NCBI GenBank assembly: GCA_019358945.1
Contig: JAHHIE010000020.1
Coordinates: 35,542 to 99,541, forward strand
Source: Stenomitos rutilans HA7619-LM2
Lineage (GTDB): Bacteria; Cyanobacteriota; Cyanobacteriia; Leptolyngbyales; Leptolyngbyaceae
Direction of reading: 5' to 3'
Length of the DNA: 64,000 nucleotides
Positions within the stretch are counted from its first letter, which is position 1. Every line of letters starts with the position of its first letter. Positions 45,216 to 53,981 of the stretch are shown in pieces. A model generated the notes under the pieces. The model was not told where the DNA came from. It was given only the letters and a program-made list of their open reading frames with translations, and did no database searches. Made by a program: the position numbers and the translations under genes.

Positions 45216-45375
45216 GCAACTAACATCCGCTCGATCGCACCTGACTACCAGAGAAGTTGCACCAGGTGCAGGAGGAGTCAAACTTACTTTCACTTGATCG
45301 CAACTAACTATCAGACGAGTTTCACTCAGTTCAGAAGGAATGGCAGCAACATTCATTCGATCGCAACTGACGATC
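45216..45375. repeat. 63-bp tandem repeat built from 21-bp subunits
   Basis: Two adjacent 63-bp units, 45237-45299 and 45300-45362, align along their length, with partial units on both sides. Each divides into three related 21-bp blocks; GCAACTAACTATCAGACGAGT is one form. The minus-strand ORF at 45168-45377 reads through it as a 21-residue peptide repeat (IVSCDR... repeated), which I take as a by-product of the period being divisible by three. Confidence 0.75.
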
Positions 45376-45684
45376 ATTCATCGATTCATCATAAAAAATA
45401 AGCGATCGCAAGTAAGCGATAAGCGTTACTCGATCTTGCGTCATCACAACTTACACCGACTGCAATTGAAGCAACAATTTGACAAGCCTCAATCCCGTTT
45501 AGGTTAGTCTCGCCTTCACACATCTACTGTGGGTTTAAAGCAATGGCAATGACCAGGGGAAAATCAACTAGAAACCACTTCAGCACTGCGCGATCGGTTT
45601 CCTTAATTTACTCAATTCTTCTCAGGAAGATGGATAGCCTCAGACGCTAAATTGCAAACATCTATTCTTCCAAAGGAGTGCATC

Positions 45685-46128
45685 ATGGCACGGCGTAAAA
45701 AAGTTTCTCGTGTCCTCGAAAAAGCCCAGCAGCGCGAAGCCAGTCTGCGATCGATTAGTGCTCAACTCGACCTTGGCAACGGACTCACCCTAACCACCTA
45801 CACCAGCCGTCTGCAAGACTTACAAGCCCAGCTCTCCAACTACAACACAACCCTTTCCCTACTCGACAAACTCTCTGACGATATTGCCAATACGGAACAA
45901 GACGTGCGCGAACTCTCCGAAAAAATGCTGATGGGCGTTGGCATCAAATACGGTAAGAGTAGCCAGGAATATGGCATGGCAGGCGGCGTACCCAAAAACA
46001 AGCGTCGTCGTGCCACAAGTCAGCCATCATCTTCCGCTTCTGCTAGCCCTCAGTTTGAAATGGTAACGTCTACCTCTACCAATGGTAGAAACTCCGAAAC
46101 CACCAACGGCAGTACTCTTTTGCAATGA
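45685..46128 (+). CDS. conserved cyanobacterial coiled-coil protein of unknown function
   Basis: This 147-residue protein begins MARRKKVSRVLEKAQQREASL and has a helical, coiled-coil region from about residue 30 to 90 (LTTYTSRLQDLQAQLSNYNTTLSLLDKL). A basic stretch (PKNKRRRATS) and a Ser/Thr/Asn-rich disordered tail follow. I recall similar proteins in many filamentous cyanobacteria, without known function. The ATG at 45685 has AAAGGAG six bases upstream; the track start is 11 codons too early. The basic ends suggest nucleic-acid or structural binding, but this is a guess. Confidence 0.78.
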   Translation: MARRKKVSRVLEKAQQREASLRSISAQLDLGNGLTLTTYTSRLQDLQAQLSNYNTTLSLLDKLSDDIANTEQDVRELSEKMLMGVGIKYGKSSQEYGMAGGVPKNKRRRATSQPSSSASASPQFEMVTSTSTNGRNSETTNGSTLLQ

Positions 46129-46218
46129 AATCACTGGTTTTAGATTTCGCTTCCTCACCGCTTTAAAACAGTAACCCAGCCGCAAATCAAAACCAGTGGC
46201 TTGTCGTTAAGGAAGTGC

Positions 46219-46268
46219 TGCATCAATCGGGTTTCTCTAACTGAGCTGTCACGAAACCCGTTGATGCA
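46219..46268. terminator. bidirectional terminator-like hairpin between convergent genes
   Basis: TGCATCAATCGGGTTTC pairs with GAAACCCGTTGATGCA across a 17-nt loop, with one mismatch. It lies between the stop codons of two convergent genes (45685-46128 and 46285-48045), the expected place for a shared terminator. There is no long U-run on either side. Confidence 0.6.
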
Positions 46269-46284
46269 AGACGCGATCCTTCTC

Positions 46285-48045
46285 TTAGAACGTGAAAGTC
46301 GTCCGAATCACGCCTACATATTGAGTTGCGTTCGTATCATTCCCTTCTGGGTTAAACAACACAAACAAACCGGGCGTAATCGCAATATTGTCAGTCAGGC
46401 GATAGCGGTAAAACGCTTCCACATGAAATGGCGTATCACCATCCTGACGGTTTGCTGTTAGCCCATCGTTATCAATAACGTGGGGCGTAATGCCAACGAG
46501 AAGGCCGCCCAAGCTACCTTTTTTACCCAAATCGGGAAAGCCCAGATAAGCTGCCGCATAGAGAATGGTAGCATCATCGTCGCTGCGATTGCGGTGTGCA
46601 AAAGCGGCTCCTGCCCAGCCACCCACAGTGATTCCAGGGCTAAGACTAAGCTGTACCGCACCACCCACACTATCAGCAGTAAACCCCACTCGATTGGTGG
46701 CGCTATTAGCAAACGGATTGGACGCATAAGCGGTACCAATACTGGCCGTGAGGTTTGCTCGGTTGCCATTGGCGGTATCACCCACCAACGTACCGGGGCC
46801 GTAGTAGGAGTGAGCGTAGGTAAGGCCGATCGTCAGCGCTTTACTGGGTGTAAACACCACCTGCGCGATCGCTGCATAGTCCCCATTAAAAAGGCCCGCA
46901 CTGTCTATAGGATTGTTGCTAGCACTGCTTCCAGAGAAGCCACCCTCCAATCGGAAGGCATCACTAAACTTATAAGCAGCCGTGATACCTGCGGCTCCAG
47001 ACAAACCAGTCGCGTTTAGCTGAGGATTATTGACCCGATAGATGGGGCTAAAGCGACCAAAGCGAGAGACGGCTCCAGCACCACTGCTTTCAAAGGGGCT
47101 GAGGGTGCTTACCAACGAGTCATAAAATTCAATGTTAGCGGCATCAATCTGAACGCGGAAGTTGTTGCCCAAGGGGAAGCGGTAGAAGATCTTATCGATT
47201 AAAACAGAGTTGCCTTCGTTGCCATCAAACCCTAAGCGCGTTTCATTGGTTCCGGTCAGGTTGCCACTATAAGGAGTGATATTGCGTGCCTGTAGTCGAG
47301 TTCGCAACAAGTCCTTACCACTAAAGCTAGTATCCAATGCTAAACGAACCCGGTCTGCAAAGATAGGATTTGTCTTGTTGTCTCTGGTAACGGGCGATCG
47401 ATCAGCATTGGTCAAGCGGGTGTTGTTGCCCGATCGCACCGCGCGATCGCCAAACGTGTCAGAGATACTGAAGATGACTTCGCCCCTCAGTTTGGTGGTG
47501 GTCGAGAACTGCTGTTTTTCCAGCGTTGCGGTGCGAGCTTCTAACGCATCAACCCGTCCACGTAAGGTTGCCAGTTCCGCCGCAAACTCTTCTTGCAGCT
47601 TTTGCACCGCCAGCAAGTCTTCCTTTTTTACCAAATCAGCCGTGCCTGCGGCGATGAGTTCGTTAATGCGATCAAGGCACGCATTCAACCCGGCAGCAAA
47701 CTCGTAGCGGCTCAATGCCTGATTACCGCGATAGGTTTTGTCTGGGTAGCCCACAATACAGCCATAGCGTTCTACGAGCGATTGCAGCGCTTGAAACGCC
47801 CAGTCGGTCGGCTTGACATCTGAAAGCTGAGAAACTGACGTGACTTGGTCAGCGGTACTTGTTCCAAAGTTTTCAGCACTGTAGGCACTGAGTAACGGCG
47901 CTGAGGCAGTGGGCTGAGCAGGTGCGGCAGAAAGGGGGGTGCCTGTTGATCGTTCACTGGGAACGCCTGCTACGGCTGCGAGGCTGAGCGCGCCCACAAA
48001 CCCTGGAACCAGAGCGAGCGCCTTCAGCAAAATCTTGGCGGTCAT
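46285..48045 (-). CDS. SLH-domain outer-membrane porin (OprB/iron uptake porin family)
   Basis: This 586-residue protein is a typical cyanobacterial porin. It has a signal peptide (ILLKALALVPGFVGALSLAAVAG), an SLH domain at about residues 75-130 (SVSQLSDVKPTDWAFQAL and GYPDKTYRGNQALSRYEFAAGL), a coiled coil (LQEEFAAELATLRGRVDALEARTATLEKQ), then a beta-barrel ending in YVGVIRTTFTF with a C-terminal Phe. The SLH domain binds peptidoglycan-linked polymer and the barrel spans the outer membrane. Relatives conduct small solutes, including inorganic ions and iron. Substrate specificity is unknown; it is just upstream of the sulfonate operon but in the opposite direction. Confidence 0.93.
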   Translation of the reverse strand: MTAKILLKALALVPGFVGALSLAAVAGVPSERSTGTPLSAAPAQPTASAPLLSAYSAENFGTSTADQVTSVSQLSDVKPTDWAFQALQSLVERYGCIVGYPDKTYRGNQALSRYEFAAGLNACLDRINELIAAGTADLVKKEDLLAVQKLQEEFAAELATLRGRVDALEARTATLEKQQFSTTTKLRGEVIFSISDTFGDRAVRSGNNTRLTNADRSPVTRDNKTNPIFADRVRLALDTSFSGKDLLRTRLQARNITPYSGNLTGTNETRLGFDGNEGNSVLIDKIFYRFPLGNNFRVQIDAANIEFYDSLVSTLSPFESSGAGAVSRFGRFSPIYRVNNPQLNATGLSGAAGITAAYKFSDAFRLEGGFSGSSASNNPIDSAGLFNGDYAAIAQVVFTPSKALTIGLTYAHSYYGPGTLVGDTANGNRANLTASIGTAYASNPFANSATNRVGFTADSVGGAVQLSLSPGITVGGWAGAAFAHRNRSDDDATILYAAAYLGFPDLGKKGSLGGLLVGITPHVIDNDGLTANRQDGDTPFHVEAFYRYRLTDNIAITPGLFVLFNPEGNDTNATQYVGVIRTTFTF

Positions 48046-48393
48046 GATACTAAAACCTCACACAATTAGAACGGATGACTGAAAAACGGCAATGCCTGCT
48101 TCCTGAGACGATCGCGGAAACAGCGTATTCTTAGCACCACACAACCAGCAGGTCTGGAGTCAAGCTGATGGTAATCAGGAAAACTACGATTAGCTGATCG
48201 AATTACCGTATTTTAGAGTAGGGCCATACTCTCACAGACTTTTCTAAAACACAAGTCGGACGCTTCTAAAGTGATCAAGCCTTAACACCTGGGTTTGAAG
48301 CGTCGGTCAAAAGCTCGATCGATTAATGCTGCTTGGAACCTTTTCACTTGCCTTTAGGCAAATACCTGTGGCATACTTCAAATTTGTTCAATT

Positions 48394-48421
48394 TTACGGT
48401 ATCTTGATCGATATACCGTAA
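48394..48421. promoter_or_regulatory. TTACGGTAT/ATACCGTAA dyad upstream of ssuA
   Basis: TTACGGTAT and ATACCGTAA form a perfect 9-bp inverted repeat with a 10-nt spacer. The 19-bp centre-to-centre spacing fits a dimeric regulator on one DNA face. The core TACCGTA recurs at 48204-48210. The gap (48046-48685) lies between the divergent porin and ssu genes and could serve either. The regulator is unknown; a sulfur-responsive factor is a guess based on ssu. Confidence 0.55.
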
Positions 48422-48685
48422 TTAAAATTGAGCTTACATGCATTCGTGTTGAAGCGCATTTGTCTTGCTGGGGCAGACCGGGTTAACTGCTGCCCTGTTT
48501 ACCCCTTCGTCAATGCCACCATCGGTATGGCTTACAGCGGTTTTCAATCTCAATGAGCCAGGTCTTAATCAAGATGGGCTTATCAAGATGGACATCGGGA
48601 GTTAGGGTCTTGAGGGTGGTGAAGGCAAAGGAAACTGGCAGTAATTTGCAGAGTGTCTTTCACCGTTCACTTTAGGAGAATCAAG

Positions 48686-49780
48686 ATGGGTAGTTCATCG
48701 CATAGGGCAAATGTTTTAAACAGTGAACGGCTTTCGCCAGTGCAATGGGTACGATCGAAGGTGGTGGGGTCTGCGGCGGTACTGGCGATCGTGGTGGGGT
48801 TAGGCACGCTTTCTGCCTGCACGTCTGGCAGTAACAATGCCGACAATGCTTCACCACTGCCCAGTTCGTCACCCGTCAGCACCAACAGCACGCCTCAAAA
48901 CGTTGCTCAAAGCAACGTCGTGCGGATTGGCTACCAGAAATACGGGACGCTCTTTTTGCTCAAGGCACGCGGCAACCTGGATGAGCGGTTAAAAGCTCAG
49001 GGTACAAGCGTGCAGTGGATTCAGTTTCCAGCGGGGCCACAACTGCTGGAGGCATTGAATACGGGCAGTGTGGACTATGGCTCGACGGGTGAAACGCCGC
49101 CTGTGTTTGCTCAAGCAGCGGGTGCACCACTGATCTACGCCGCAAATGAACCGCCCGACCCTACAGGGGAAGCTATTTTGGTGGCAAAAGATTCACCCAT
49201 CAAAACGGTGGCTGACTTGAAGGGCAAAAAAGTGGTGCTGAACAAAGGCTCGAACGTCCATTACCTGCTGGTACGAGCGTTAGAGGAAGCAGGACTGAAG
49301 TATAGCGATATTCAAGCGATCTATTTGCCGCCTGCGGATGCACGAGCCACCTTTGAGAAGGGCAGTGTGGATGCCTGGGTGATTTGGGAGCCGTTCCTGA
49401 CCGTGGCGAAAAAGGCAACGGGGGCGCGTGTGCTGAAAGATGGCATGGGCCTGGTGGCAAATCGTCAGTTTTACCTCGTGGCGAAACCGTTTGCGGAGCA
49501 GTATCCCGATCGTGTGCAGGCGGTGATCGAAGAAACGCAGAAGGTAAATGAGTGGGCCAAGGGCAACGCCAAAGAAGCAGCTACCATTCTTTCGCCTCAG
49601 GTGGGTATTGATGTGGCTACCCTGACTGAAATTTTGCAGGGACGCTCCTATGGCATTACTCAACCTGTGAAGCCCGATGTGGTGGACTACCAGCAAAAGA
49701 TTGCGGATGCTTTCCTGTCACTGAAACTGCTGCCAAAGCCGATCGCGGTTAAGGATGTGGCGCAATTACCGAAGCCGTAG
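48686..49780 (+). CDS. ssuA: aliphatic sulfonate ABC transporter substrate-binding protein SsuA
   Basis: This 364-residue lipoprotein has a signal segment with lipobox (VVGLGTLSAC) after a basic N-terminus. VRIGYQKYGTLFLLKARG, DYGSTGETPPVFAQAAGAP, LKGKKVVLNKGSNVHYLL and WVIWEPFL match the SsuA family of sulfonate/taurine binding proteins. It captures organosulfonates in the periplasm. The ATG at 48686 has TTAGGAG upstream; the track start is 11 codons too early. It opens the ssuADCB operon. Confidence 0.94.
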   Translation: MGSSSHRANVLNSERLSPVQWVRSKVVGSAAVLAIVVGLGTLSACTSGSNNADNASPLPSSSPVSTNSTPQNVAQSNVVRIGYQKYGTLFLLKARGNLDERLKAQGTSVQWIQFPAGPQLLEALNTGSVDYGSTGETPPVFAQAAGAPLIYAANEPPDPTGEAILVAKDSPIKTVADLKGKKVVLNKGSNVHYLLVRALEEAGLKYSDIQAIYLPPADARATFEKGSVDAWVIWEPFLTVAKKATGARVLKDGMGLVANRQFYLVAKPFAEQYPDRVQAVIEETQKVNEWAKGNAKEAATILSPQVGIDVATLTEILQGRSYGITQPVKPDVVDYQQKIADAFLSLKLLPKPIAVKDVAQLPKP

Positions 49781-49801
49781 GACTTAGGAGGAATCGTTTT
49801 A

Positions 49802-50962
49802 ATGCAACTACTTTGGTTTATTCCAACGCATGGCGATGGACGCTACCTAGGTACGTCGATCGGGGGGCGATCGACTGATTATGACTACCTGCGGCAAATT
49901 GCGCAGGCGGTTGATCAGCTTGGCTATACGGGTGCGTTATTGCCAACGGGACGGTCTTGTGAAGATGCCTGGATTGTCGCTTCAACCCTTGTGTCTCAGA
50001 CCCAACGCATGAAGTTTTTGGTAGCAATTCGTCCGGGTATTGTTTCGGCAGGAGTGGCGGCACGGATGGCAGCGACGTTCGATCGCCTGTCGAATGGTCG
50101 CTTGCTGGTGAATGTGGTGACGGGTGGCGATCCGGTCGAGTTGGCAGGCGATGGCTTGCATCTAAGCCATGACGATCGCTATCGACTGACGGATGAGTTT
50201 TTGACGGCGTGGCGGACGATCGCGAGTGGTGGTGAAGCGAACGTTCAAGGCAATTTTCTGGATATTCGCGGTGGCAAGTTGCTGTTTCCGCCTGTGCAGC
50301 AGCCTTATCCGCCGCTCTGGTTTGGTGGCTCGTCGCCGATCGCGCAGCAGATTGCAGCAAAGCATGTGGATGTTTATCTGACTTGGGGCGAACCACCCGC
50401 TCAGGTGGCAGAGAAGATTGCCTCGGTGCGCCGTTTGGCAGAAGCAGAAGGACGGACATTGCGGTTTGGCATCCGGCTACATGTGATTGTGCGCGAAACG
50501 GCTAGCGAGGCGTGGGAAGCGGCGAATCGGTTGATCAAATATGTGGATGAGGAGGCGATCGCGACGGCACAGAAAGCCTACGCTCGGATGGATTCACAGG
50601 GGCAGCAGCGGATGACGCAGCTACATGGTGGCAATCGTGAAGCGCTGGAAATTAGCCCGAATTTGTGGGCCGGTGTAGGGTTAGTGCGAGGTGGCGCGGG
50701 AACGGCTCTGGTAGGCGACCCGGAGACGGTGGCGGCTCGGATGCAGGAGTATGCAGATTTGGGCATCGACACGTTCATTCTGTCGGGCTACCCGCATTTG
50801 GAGGAGGCTTACTATGTGGCAGAGTTGCTGTTTCCTAAGTTGCCGTTAGAAAATCTGCCGACGAAGGCGAAACAGTATGCGCTGAGTCCGTTTGGTGAGG
50901 TGATGGCAAATGATGCGTTTCCCAAGACGGCTGAGAAGAAGCCGCAATTGACAGTGGATTAG
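49802..50962 (+). CDS. ssuD: FMNH2-dependent alkanesulfonate monooxygenase SsuD
   Basis: This 386-residue enzyme belongs to the bacterial luciferase-like TIM-barrel family and splits alkanesulfonates to aldehyde and sulfite using FMNH2 and O2. [50 protein letters not shown] and [15 protein letters not shown] are close to characterised SsuD. AGGAGG is 7-10 bases upstream of the ATG, 21 bp after ssuA. It needs a flavin reductase partner (SsuE); the FMN reductase-like gene at 393-959 is far away and only a speculative candidate. Confidence 0.96.
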   Translation: MQLLWFIPTHGDGRYLGTSIGGRSTDYDYLRQIAQAVDQLGYTGALLPTGRSCEDAWIVASTLVSQTQRMKFLVAIRPGIVSAGVAARMAATFDRLSNGRLLVNVVTGGDPVELAGDGLHLSHDDRYRLTDEFLTAWRTIASGGEANVQGNFLDIRGGKLLFPPVQQPYPPLWFGGSSPIAQQIAAKHVDVYLTWGEPPAQVAEKIASVRRLAEAEGRTLRFGIRLHVIVRETASEAWEAANRLIKYVDEEAIATAQKAYARMDSQGQQRMTQLHGGNREALEISPNLWAGVGLVRGGAGTALVGDPETVAARMQEYADLGIDTFILSGYPHLEEAYYVAELLFPKLPLENLPTKAKQYALSPFGEVMANDAFPKTAEKKPQLTVD

Positions 50963-51349
50963 TTGTAGTGCTGCCATTTGCATATCACTGCCCCTATCCG
51001 CTGTCTTCAATGACTCAAAGTTTTTGGCTCCGAGCCTTGGGGGGCAGCCCCCAAACCCCCCGAACTGGGGCCGAAGCTTCCCTCAGACCCCTTCCAAAGG
51101 TCGATCGGTGAGCGTTGAATGCCCAAAGCAGCGCGATCTGAAGTGCCCAAAAGCAGTTCCACTTCTTTAAAGACAATTTCTATCTCACTCAGCCATCAGC
51201 CCAAACCTCAGATCTCTTGATTGCAGCTCACAACTCCAAAGCTCCTTCTACCTTTCCGTCCCTTACTTCCAAATGCTCCTCGCCCCCCTGCTTCCCCCGC
51301 TCCCCCTTCCCCGCACTCCTTTTGCCCTTTACTTTTTTCCTTCTCTTCA
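50963..51349. other. intergenic gap inside the ssu operon with hairpin and pyrimidine tract
   Basis: A TTGGGGG/CCCCCAA hairpin lies at 51037-51054. The last 100 bp before ssuC are a C/T-rich tract (for example CCCCCGCTCCCCCTTCCCCG). No gene is present; the track's longer ssuC frame reads through this tract and gives a Pro/Ser-rich, non-conserved leader. Confidence 0.55.
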
Positions 51350-52141
51350 ATGCCCAAACCTCTGAATCGACACATTAAAAAACTCATTCCGTGGGGTGTT
51401 CCTATCCTGCTGATCCTGGTCTGGCAGTTACTCTCGCAAACTGGGATCTTGCCAGCACGGATTTTGCCAGCACCTACAGCCGTTTTACAGGCGGGTATAA
51501 CGCTTGCGACGACGGGTGAACTGTGGCAAAACCTTTACATCAGCGCGATTCGAGCGCTTACAGGCTTTCTCATTGGTGGGGTACTGGGCTTTGTGCTTGG
51601 CTTGCTCAATGGATTGTTTCCGGTGGCAGAACGGTTGCTGGATACGTCGCTGCAAATGCTGCGGAATATTCCTCACCTGGCGCTGATTCCGCTGGTGATC
51701 TTGTGGTTTGGCATTGGGGAAGAAGCAAAAATCTTTCTGGTGGCGATCGGTGTCCTCTTCCCCATCTATCTCAATACCTATCACGGAGTTCATACCGTGG
51801 ATCAAGGTCTCATCGAGATGGGCAAAGTTTACGGGCTGAAGCCGCTGGATCTGTTCTGGCAGATTATTCTGCCGAGTGCGCTGCCGTCCATCCTGGTTGG
51901 CGTGCGCTTTTCGTTGGGGATCATGTGGCTGACGTTGATTGTGGCAGAGACGATCGCGGCTAGCTCTGGTATTGGCTACATGGCAATGAACGCACGGGAA
52001 TTTTTGCAAACGGATGTCGTGGTGTTCAGCATTCTGCTGTACGCCCTGCTAGGCAAGCTGGCAGACGTTGCGGCTCGACTTTTGGAAGAACGGTTACTTC
52101 AGTGGCATCCCAGCTATCAAACTCGCTCTGCTGATGCCTGA
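51350..52141 (+). CDS. ssuC: aliphatic sulfonate ABC transporter permease SsuC
   Basis: This 263-residue inner-membrane permease of the BPD_transp_1 family has about six helices. The coupling EAA motif region reads YGLKPLDLFWQIILPSALPSILVGVRF. The track frame begins 43 codons upstream in a low-complexity pyrimidine tract; the ATG at 51350 (MPKPLNRHIKKLIPWGVP) matches the family start. It forms the sulfonate channel with SsuB as its motor. No clear ribosome binding site precedes it, only the pyrimidine tract. Confidence 0.93.
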   Translation: MPKPLNRHIKKLIPWGVPILLILVWQLLSQTGILPARILPAPTAVLQAGITLATTGELWQNLYISAIRALTGFLIGGVLGFVLGLLNGLFPVAERLLDTSLQMLRNIPHLALIPLVILWFGIGEEAKIFLVAIGVLFPIYLNTYHGVHTVDQGLIEMGKVYGLKPLDLFWQIILPSALPSILVGVRFSLGIMWLTLIVAETIAASSGIGYMAMNAREFLQTDVVVFSILLYALLGKLADVAARLLEERLLQWHPSYQTRSADA

Positions 52142-52180
52142 TACCTTTCGTCACAACAATCATTATCTTAAGGAGAACCA

Positions 52181-52951
52181 ATGGCATCACTTCCGAGAGG
52201 AGCGGATCTCAAGCTCTTAGGTTTAGAAAAACGCTTCGGACAGCATCCGGTGCTGCGAGGTATCAATTTAGAGCTTCCACCGGGGCAGTTTGTGGCGATC
52301 GTGGGGCGGAGCGGCTGTGGTAAAAGCACTTTATTGCGCCTGGTCGCAGGGCTGGAGTCTTCTACAGATGGCGGCATACTCATTGATGACAACTCGTTAC
52401 GACAACTCAACCGATCGGCGCGAGTGATGTTTCAAGATGCACGGCTGCTACCCTGGCGGCGGGTGCTAGAAAATGTGGGGTTGGGGCTACAAGGCAACTG
52501 GCGAGAACAGGCGCTGTGGGCACTCCAACAGGTCGGGTTAGCCGCTCGTACCCGCGATTGGATTGCGCCCTTATCGGGTGGGCAACGTCAACGAGTCGCG
52601 CTGGCACGGGCACTGGTCAGTAAGCCACGGTTGATGCTGCTGGATGAACCCCTGGGTGCCCTGGATGCATTGACGCGTACCGAAATGCAACACCTGATCG
52701 AAACGCTCTGGTTGCAGCAACAGTTCACGACGCTGTTGGTCACTCACGATGTTGAGGAAGCGGTTGCCCTTGCCGATCGCGTCATCATGCTAGACGAAGG
52801 CTTGGTCGCTCTGGATCTCACGGTCAACTTGCCGCGTCCCCGGCAGCGTCAAGAACTGGCGTTTGTCTCACTGGTAGACCAAATCCTCAAGCAAATTACA
52901 GGCGCTGTACCTGCCGGACAGTCGATCAAAACCACTAGTTCGCGCACCTGA
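52181..52951 (+). CDS. ssuB: aliphatic sulfonate ABC transporter ATP-binding protein SsuB
   Basis: This 256-residue ABC ATPase has Walker [11 protein letters not shown], signature [11 protein letters not shown], Walker [13 protein letters not shown] and switch His in [10 protein letters not shown]. The sequence [14 protein letters not shown] is typical of SsuB/TauB. AAGGAG lies 6 bases before the ATG. It is the last gene of ssuADCB and is followed by a terminator. Confidence 0.95.
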   Translation: MASLPRGADLKLLGLEKRFGQHPVLRGINLELPPGQFVAIVGRSGCGKSTLLRLVAGLESSTDGGILIDDNSLRQLNRSARVMFQDARLLPWRRVLENVGLGLQGNWREQALWALQQVGLAARTRDWIAPLSGGQRQRVALARALVSKPRLMLLDEPLGALDALTRTEMQHLIETLWLQQQFTTLLVTHDVEEAVALADRVIMLDEGLVALDLTVNLPRPRQRQELAFVSLVDQILKQITGAVPAGQSIKTTSSRT

Positions 52952-53013
52952 AGCATTTTTCAAACGTCAAGCCTGAGTTGTCGCTAAGTCGTACTCTCCT
53001 CCCTAAACGATCG

Positions 53014-53050
53014 CTGCTGATGGGTGGCTCTCGCGCATCAGCAGTTTTTT
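53014..53050 (+). terminator. rho-independent terminator after ssuB
   Basis: CTGCTGATG pairs with CATCAGCAG across a 14-nt loop and is followed directly by TTTTTT. It lies 63 bp after the ssuB stop. Confidence 0.88.
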
Positions 53051-53140
53051 CATGCATACGGCTGCTAGTCAACTGCGTCAATCCTGGATCTATAGCAGTA
53101 CGTAGATGGATTAGGACACATCGCCATCATCAAAATACCG

Positions 53141-53981
53141 CTAGTACTCCAGTTGTAGATTGCTAGAAAGGTTAGGTAGGAAGTGCACAAAAGTTTTTTA
53201 ATGACTCCAGGCTTCAGTTCAGTTCTAAGGACAGCCGCCGCAACTGTTTCAAGCGAAGAGGTTCAAGCCTGGGGGGAACAGTTTAATCGGTTGCATGAGC
53301 GGATTGCTCCCCACTTGAAACGGGTAGACACCAGACAGCACGCCCAAGCCTCTCTGCAAAGGTTGTTGAGTTCGATTGAGCGCAAAACTGATTGGCAGAT
53401 TGCTGACCAAGTCGGAGAGGCGACTCCCTATGCCATTCAACATTTAGTCGGACGCTCAGTATGGGATGCCGATGCGGTTTGCAATGAAACCCGCCGCTAC
53501 GTTGTAGAGCCGTTGGGACAACCTGAAGGGATGCTCGTGATTGATGAAACGGGGTTTATCAAAAAGGGCAACCTGTCGGTGGGTATGCAACGTCAGTACA
53601 GTTGCACAGCCGGATGGATCGAGAATTGCCAGATTGGGGGTGTTTTGAAGTTATGCGACACCGCAGGGTTACACCTTCTTACATCGAGCACTCTACTGAC
53701 CTAAGCGTTGGACCGAAAAGGCACAACGATGTCAACAGGCAGGAGTGCCGCAGACAGTAGGATTTGCCACCAAAGTTCAAGCGCAACTACAGCTTGAAGT
53801 GAGCTTAACGCTCCCGGAAGGACGACGGTTGCTATCCGCCCTATTGTGGTCTTGGACTCCCAGTGTGGCTTCTATCTTTACCTGGTCAACTTGGTGGCGC
53901 GTTCATCAAGCCTTTGCCAGGTTCGATCACGACAAACGCTGTCTGATTTCTCCAAAGCTGGATCTACAACTGTAGTACTAG
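53141..53981. mobile_element. decayed IS701-family element with CTAG target duplication
   Basis: The element is bounded by CTAG on both sides and has imperfect terminal inverted repeats: TACTCCAGTTGTAGAT on the left and the complement of ATCTACAACTGTAGTA on the right. The 4-bp CTAG duplication fits the YTAR target duplication known for IS701-type elements. The interior holds a broken transposase gene. At 841 bp it is well short of a full element of about 1.3-1.4 kb, so it is an internally deleted copy. Confidence 0.85.
53183..53975 (+). pseudogene. IS701 family transposase, frameshifted and deleted
   Basis: The first ORF (53183-53704) encodes the N-terminal half of an IS701-type DDE transposase: WQIADQVGEATPYAIQHLVGRSVWDADAV, LVIDETGFIKKGNLSVGMQRQYS with the first catalytic Asp, and ENCQIG. 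After about 53640 the frame is wrong; the neighbouring frame continues as SYATPQGYTFLHRALY and PKRWTEKAQRCQQAGVPQTVGFATK, interrupted by two TGA stops. After that the expected middle and C-terminal parts are missing. The gene is dead. The track start is GTG; an ATG lies six codons in. Confidence 0.88.

Noticed and set aside
45168-45377. 69-aa minus-strand ORF with a repeated IVSCDR peptide
   Set aside because: The peptide repeat follows automatically from a tandem DNA repeat with a period divisible by three; there is no ribosome binding site, and the ORF runs into the REP palindrome.
49818-50459. 213-aa minus-strand ORF opposite ssuD
   Set aside because: It is a Ser/Pro/His-rich shadow of ssuD, which is unambiguous.
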